Made by a program: the position numbers and the translations under genes | Notes under the pieces: model-generated | What the model saw: only the letters and a program-made list of their open reading frames with translations | Databases searched by the model: none | Told to the model about the DNA's origin: nothing | In this document: piece after piece, positions 60,107 through 64,000 of the stretch | Layout: each line of letters opens with the position of its first letter | Numbering within the stretch: position 1 is the first letter of the stretch | Source of the DNA: Kuafuiihalomonas sp039024635 | GTDB taxonomy: Bacteria; Myxococcota; Kuafuiibacteriia; Kuafuiibacteriales; Kuafuiibacteriaceae | Assembly: GCA_039024635.1 (NCBI GenBank) | Contig: JBCCQA010000001.1 | Span: 124,001 to 188,000, forward strand | Direction of reading: 5' to 3' | Length of the DNA: 64,000 nt

Positions 60107-62109
60107 AAAAGACCATATTGTTCCACGCCTCGTGCATCTGCGCTCTCTCGTGCTCGGCTGATGGACCGGGCATTGGGCGAACAGTTCAGGGCTTGAGCTC
60201 ATCACCCCATTCCGATGCCGTGTCCGGTACGACCTTCTCGATCTCGGACCCCATTCATTGGTCCGAAGCCTGTCCCGACGATCGGTGGGTCGGAAAGGGG
60301 ACCTGTCCCGCGCCGGGAGCCTCATTTGGTGGTAGCTGGACTCGAAGCAAGCTCTTCGACCCAAGCGTCGGCTTCGTTCCGACGGCCCTTCGAGACTACT
60401 GTGTTTATCAATGGATGCCTTCGGCCGTCGGGAACGCGCCGGATCTAGGGTCGCTGCCTCAGTCGCCGGGAACGGCTTTGGGTCGAGACTGTCACGTCGT
60501 AGCGCCTCTCAGCTCATCGTACGCCTCCGCCAATGCGGCCACTCTGGAGACGGCCTTCTTCGAGCAAGTCGATCGGCTCAACGTCCTGCCGCAGGCCGTG
60601 ACTCCTGGACCTTTGACCTCGGTGCTGGTGGTCGATGCAAGTACTGACCAGGGCGTCCCGCTGGCTGGACCTGGGCAGAGCGACCATGGCCGCATGATGG
60701 GGGCAGTCATCAACGCGCTAGCCTGCCCCCTGCCCGGTCCAGCTTGCCACGGAAGCGTTGCCTCCACCCTCGGGCTTCCAATCGAGGTCCATCCTGTTCA
60801 TGGCATTCGTCGGGTTCCGGCCCATGGAGGCTTCTTCGGGAGCTTCGGCGATGTCGCGGCTGCCGTTCATCGCGGGTTGGCCAGAATGGGCTCTTCGTCG
60901 AACCATCTCATCGTCAATCTGAGCATCGGCTGGGATGGCGTCCACGGAGGCTCGTACCACAGTAGTCCCAGCGAGCTATCACCTCCCGTTCGTGCTCTGC
61001 ATGAGGTTATCGAGGCCGCGAGTTGTTCAGGGGCGCTCATCTTCGGCGCTGCTGGGAACCAAGGAGGAGGGCCGCACTCTAGTATCGGACCCATGTATCC
61101 GGCGGCTTGGGAGGACAAGCCCGCGCCTTCGGCTTCGCGATGTATTGCTTTGGGATGGTCTCACGGTCCGCCAGGCTCAGTCAGCACCTACCGCCCATTG
61201 CTCTACGCCGTCTCCGGCGTGGATGGTCGCGACCTAGACTTGTCCAACCAGCGCGAGGGAGCTCGGGCTCGCCTGGCGGCGGCTGCTCACTTCGCCACCA
61301 TCACCAACGGCTTGGGGGGCTTCCTGGGCCCCTCCACTGGTTCCTCGGTTGGGGCCGCGGTTGCCTCGGCCGCCTCATCTATCGTTTGGGATCTGTCTCC
61401 ATCTCTGTCGCCACACGATGTTGCCGCGACTCTCTATGATTCAGGTGTCGACTTGGGGCGTATGGCAGAAGTCTGCCACGGAAGCACTTGTCCGAATACG
61501 AAGCGACTGTCGGTTTGTCGCGCAACGCAGAGGGCGTGCTACCTGGGCGGCAACTGCACTTTCGTTCCGTCTTGTCCGGCGACGAGCGCTGGTCGAGATG
61601 CGCGAGCGACCGGCCTCAATTTCACTCCTCCTTCCGGTCAGATCGTCCTCCCTTCGCCGCATTGGGCGCCGCCAAAGGCATACGGGTGGCCGTGCAATTC
61701 CGAACTTCGGAGCGTCGTAGGACCAGGCGCTGTATCGGAGCCTTGTCCCATCGACCAGTTCTTCAGCTTACTGGATGCTCCTTGGACCAGGCCTCAAGGT
61801 GGAGAGATCTACTGTCCGGTCTGTGGCTGCCAAGGAATCAGTGGTGATCTCTGTGACTTGAGCCTGGAGTTTACATCGGCCACGAGCTTGCCTTCCATTT
61901 CAAACCTCTTGATCGTCGTTGAAGACACCGCTGGAAATGTGACTCGACTGGACCTCGGGGCCAGCGCCTCTTCCATCCAACCGGGCACATCCATCGCGAT
62001 TTCTAGTTTCGAGCTCGGGGTCACGCTCTCCGATGTACAAAGTCTGAGCATAGAGGGGGTTGAAGGAACCGAGGTCGCCTTCAGCGAAGACCTACTGACT
62101 GACTTCTAG
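60103..62109 (+). CDS. Subtilisin-like (S8) serine protease, predicted lipoprotein
   Basis: 668 residues with leader MKKTILFHASCICALSC (lipobox ALSC). The catalytic residues are Asp178 (SVLVVDASTDQG), His195 (SDHGRMMGAV), the oxyanion Asn319 (FGAAGNQGGGP) and Ser415 (STGSSVGAAVAS, a variant of GTSxA). VNLSIGWDG lies in between, as in S8 enzymes. The C-terminal ~200 residues are Cys-rich (CRATQRACYLGGNC; PVCGCQGISGDLC) and end in a small beta-sandwich. ATGA overlap with the CHAT gene implies balanced co-expression; CHAT cleavage of this protease, or the reverse, is a natural hypothesis. Confidence 0.88.
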   Translation: MKKTILFHASCICALSCSADGPGIGRTVQGLSSSPHSDAVSGTTFSISDPIHWSEACPDDRWVGKGTCPAPGASFGGSWTRSKLFDPSVGFVPTALRDYCVYQWMPSAVGNAPDLGSLPQSPGTALGRDCHVVAPLSSSYASANAATLETAFFEQVDRLNVLPQAVTPGPLTSVLVVDASTDQGVPLAGPGQSDHGRMMGAVINALACPLPGPACHGSVASTLGLPIEVHPVHGIRRVPAHGGFFGSFGDVAAAVHRGLARMGSSSNHLIVNLSIGWDGVHGGSYHSSPSELSPPVRALHEVIEAASCSGALIFGAAGNQGGGPHSSIGPMYPAAWEDKPAPSASRCIALGWSHGPPGSVSTYRPLLYAVSGVDGRDLDLSNQREGARARLAAAAHFATITNGLGGFLGPSTGSSVGAAVASAASSIVWDLSPSLSPHDVAATLYDSGVDLGRMAEVCHGSTCPNTKRLSVCRATQRACYLGGNCTFVPSCPATSAGRDARATGLNFTPPSGQIVLPSPHWAPPKAYGWPCNSELRSVVGPGAVSEPCPIDQFFSLLDAPWTRPQGGEIYCPVCGCQGISGDLCDLSLEFTSATSLPSISNLLIVVEDTAGNVTRLDLGASASSIQPGTSIAISSFELGVTLSDVQSLSIEGVEGTEVAFSEDLLTDF

Positions 62110-62222
62110 GTCAGATCGTTGCTTAGAGTGATGGATGAGGTGCGTCGTCTCGATGGACGCGGGGTCCACTGCCGTCCGAGCCGGCCAAGCTGTCAAGGGG
62201 CCGCACACTGGAACCTGTCCCC

Positions 62223-62383
62223 CTAGTGTACTCGACCATGAAGTTCAGGTCGCTTCCCGCCGGCCCTCGACCGCCCTGGCGGCCCGGCTGCCTGGGGCCC
62301 ACCTAACTCCCTTCGAAGCTGGTCCACCAGGACGGCCCATGACTCGACGGGAAACTAGTCGAAGTTCATGACCGGCACACTAG
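62223..62383. repeat. Inverted-repeat element, copy 2 (161 bp)
   Basis: The left end CTAGTGTACTCGACCATGAA and the reverse complement of the right end (CTAGTGTGCCGGTCATGAA) form imperfect inverted repeats, and both are joined to CTTCCCG/TTTCCCG. The core matches copy 1 (31758-31945) across most of its length, minus ~30 bases in the middle. It lies between convergent genes. The minus-strand gene takes its TAG stop from the element's right end, as the J-domain gene does in copy 1. No reading frame is inside. Confidence 0.75.
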
Positions 62384-63243
62384 TTCAGGAAATCGAAGCG
62401 ATGACGGACGTCGAAGAAGAGTCCGTAGAATCCGTCTTCAAACCCGTTGCCGCCGAGCGGAGCGTCGAGGAGGACCCGCAGGCGACTCCCGACCTCGAGG
62501 CCCGAAAGCTCACTCTCGGGTCCCACGCGAAAGGCAACACCCGGCTCGACGAAGACCTGGGCTTCGATGTCGTTGTCGCCCGAAAAGACATATCCATCGC
62601 CGAGGAAGGCGGTGGTTCCAAAGCCGACGGACAGATCGAAGGGCCCGGGCCGGTAGCCTCCCCGGATGAGGAAGGCCATCGTTCCGCCAACTTCCGACGG
62701 GGCGATGATGCTCCCCCCATCGTCACTGGTGCTGGCGAGGATGGCCATTTCACCGTCCATCAAGACGTAGCTGTTTCCACTCGAGGCGAGCTCCAGTCCC
62801 AAGGGCACGAAGACGGCGAAGAGGTTCTCTCCGTATCGGTAGGCGGGCTGGAGTCCGAGGAGCGACCCCGCTCGACCTTGGGCGATGCTGTCTTGAAGTG
62901 CGTTGTCCTCGGAGATGAAGCCGGTCGGGATGGACACACCAAAGCCTACTTCGAAGAAGCCCACGTCTTCGAGCTTCGCCAGAAAGCGGCCGCTCAACCC
63001 GATGTTGCCGATGACAGAGGTGCCCTGCCCGCCGCCGTCCTGAATGGCGAAGGGAATGTCGAGCTCAAAAACGAGGGGCTCGATGACGCGCAGTCGAGTG
63101 TGGAGAAGAGGCGCGAAGGTCGTGGCAGAGTCTCGGGCGAAGGTTCCGAGCTCCAGGCCTATCTCAGAGTGGCTCAAGAAGTATTGACCGTCCTCGACCG
63201 TAGGCGCAGCCGTAGCGAGTCCGGCTAGCATCAAGCTCAGCAT
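62380..63243 (-). CDS. Outer membrane beta-barrel protein
   Basis: 287 residues with a signal peptide (MLSLMLAGLATA). Amphipathic strands repeat throughout: FLSHSEIGLELGTFARDSAT, TSVIGNIGLSGRFLAKLEDV, VGFGVSIPTGFISEDN, AFLIRGGYRPGPFDLSVGFG and GFYGLFFDVRHRFDFLN. The C-terminal aromatic pattern fits barrel insertion signals. It resembles transporter-type barrels, but no exact family is recognised. The TAG stop lies in the inverted-repeat element. Confidence 0.8.
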   Translation of the reverse strand: MLSLMLAGLATAAPTVEDGQYFLSHSEIGLELGTFARDSATTFAPLLHTRLRVIEPLVFELDIPFAIQDGGGQGTSVIGNIGLSGRFLAKLEDVGFFEVGFGVSIPTGFISEDNALQDSIAQGRAGSLLGLQPAYRYGENLFAVFVPLGLELASSGNSYVLMDGEMAILASTSDDGGSIIAPSEVGGTMAFLIRGGYRPGPFDLSVGFGTTAFLGDGYVFSGDNDIEAQVFVEPGVAFRVGPESELSGLEVGSRLRVLLDAPLGGNGFEDGFYGLFFDVRHRFDFLN

Positions 63244-63306
63244 GCCCTGCCTTTACTGGCCCTCGGGCTCGCGACAAGCCCTTTGTTTAGGGGCTCCTTC
63301 TTCGCC

Positions 63307-64000
63307 TCAGAGGTACGGCCAGAGATCACCGAGTCGGCCCTGGTCGAAGAGACCCGCCCGAAGGCCGAGCTTGTTCGCCCTTCGCAGGACGCGTCGAGCC
63401 AGTCCCGCCCTGGCTTGGGCTTTCACGAGTCCGTTCCATTCGAAGTCGCGGAGCATAGCTCGGTAGAAGGGGTCGCCCAAAGCTTCCCCCAGCGACGCTT
63501 CGACGAAGCCCAAGTCTCGTAGGAGCCCAAGGAGCCTCGGAAAGGCCGCTTGCGAGACGGGGCCGAAGTGGACGTAGGCTATGGAGGGCGCGCTGACCTG
63601 GTTTCGCTTCCGCGCCTGAATTTCAGCGTCCAGACTTCGGCGGGCCACCGACAGGTAGCGGTTAAGGACAGCCTGAGCTTCGTCGGCGTCACGAGCCCCT
63701 TCGAAGCGCGGGTCGAACAAGTGATCATGGACCTCCACGCTGGCCGGCGCCAACTCGTAGCCAAGTTCTTCGAGCCCGGACTGGATCCGGCTTCGGGCGT
63801 CCGCATCTGAGCCCCGGTCGAGGTGAGGAAAGCGAAACCACTTGGGGTGGTGCTCGAATGCGCCCAGCTCTTCGAGTCGGCGGTCGCACTTCCCGGCCGA
63901 ATCCAAGAAGGCATCCGCGCCGGCTCGCGTCGCAGGAACGTGATCCCAGCTGTGGTTACCCAAGGCAAAGCCGGCCTGTAGCCACCGCTCGAGAGCTGGG
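63307..64000 (-). CDS. Polysaccharide deacetylase (NodB-like), C-terminal part
   Basis: The frame enters from the window edge as PALERWLQAGFALGNHSWDHV, the second NodB motif (HSxxH, with metal-ligand His residues), then EHHPKWFRFPHLDRG (the RxPH block). At least 231 residues are visible to the stop; the start and the first catalytic Asp lie beyond position 64000. These zinc enzymes deacetylate N-acetylhexosamine polymers such as chitin or peptidoglycan. The C-terminus is helical and basic (ARAGLARRVLRRANKLGLRA). Confidence 0.88.
   Translation of the reverse strand, partial: PALERWLQAGFALGNHSWDHVPATRAGADAFLDSAGKCDRRLEELGAFEHHPKWFRFPHLDRGSDADARSRIQSGLEELGYELAPASVEVHDHLFDPRFEGARDADEAQAVLNRYLSVARRSLDAEIQARKRNQVSAPSIAYVHFGPVSQAAFPRLLGLLRDLGFVEASLGEALGDPFYRAMLRDFEWNGLVKAQARAGLARRVLRRANKLGLRAGLFDQGRLGDLWPYL

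Noticed and set aside
62368..63228. 286-codon plus-strand frame over the outer-membrane barrel gene
   Set aside because: Antisense to a protein with a signal peptide and barrel strands; starts within the inverted-repeat element.

Overview
The window is a GC-rich bacterial chromosome segment with dense, tightly packed genes. GTG/TTG starts and 4-base start/stop overlaps are common. The gene content points to Myxococcota or a close deltaproteobacterial relative: a Ser/Thr kinase, an FHA-sigma54 activator, Roadblock and DUF4388 proteins, proteins with the AgmX/PglI C-terminal tail, many lipoproteins, Cys-rich 'GDDASG' repeat proteins and a TPR/beta-barrel/FHA cluster. No phage, IS transposase, CRISPR array or rRNA was seen. 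The lineage call is an inference from gene content only.

Layout. 1-6.2 kb: a partial TolC-family gene, lnt, an unknown exported protein and a tldD/pmbA-like pair whose TldD member has lost its metal motif. 6.2-11.3 kb: a kinase, a divergent lipoprotein with no normal start codon, and an FHA-sigma54 regulator. 11.4-13.6 kb: PlsC-like acyltransferase, SDR, small secreted protein. 13.6-19.0 kb: a minus-strand operon of five genes (Cys-rich lipoprotein, M49-like pseudo-peptidase, membrane sensor-like protein, DUF4388, Roadblock). 19.1-28.6 kb: a plus-strand operon (outer-membrane barrel, three TPR proteins, small secreted protein, FHA/AgmX-tail protein) resembling the Glt/adventurous-motility core of Myxococcus. 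28.6-31.8 kb: an RNase Z-like protein stripped of metal ligands, an M50 protease, and a YqjD/YqjE/YqjK-like trio. 31.9-42.5 kb: mostly metabolic and housekeeping genes (J-domain, msrB, metF, M23 peptidase, homoserine-dehydrogenase-like, TDO-like, HMG-CoA lyase, SCP2, CaiB), ending in an initiator tRNA with its own promoter and terminator. 42.6-53.9 kb: a looser accessory region (beta-propeller lipoprotein, two AraC-GyrI regulators, SRPBCC and YjbR/TfoX-like proteins, a second AgmX-tail protein, GNAT, a TPR-metzincin lipoprotein, one probable frameshifted gene). 54.2-62.1 kb: a secreted beta-helix protein, then a sigma factor / membrane anti-sigma-like protein / TPR-CHAT protease / subtilase operon. 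62.2-64 kb: an outer-membrane protein and a partial polysaccharide deacetylase.

The most notable points are: (i) the overlapping sigma - membrane regulator - CHAT protease - S8 protease operon, with both proteases apparently exported, which looks like a surface-linked proteolytic signalling or effector system; (ii) a 160-190 bp inverted-repeat element present twice, each copy wedged between convergent genes and supplying their stop codons from its ends; and (iii) a recurring theme of enzyme folds that have lost catalytic residues (TldD-like, M49-like, RNase Z-like), each next to a conserved partner gene.
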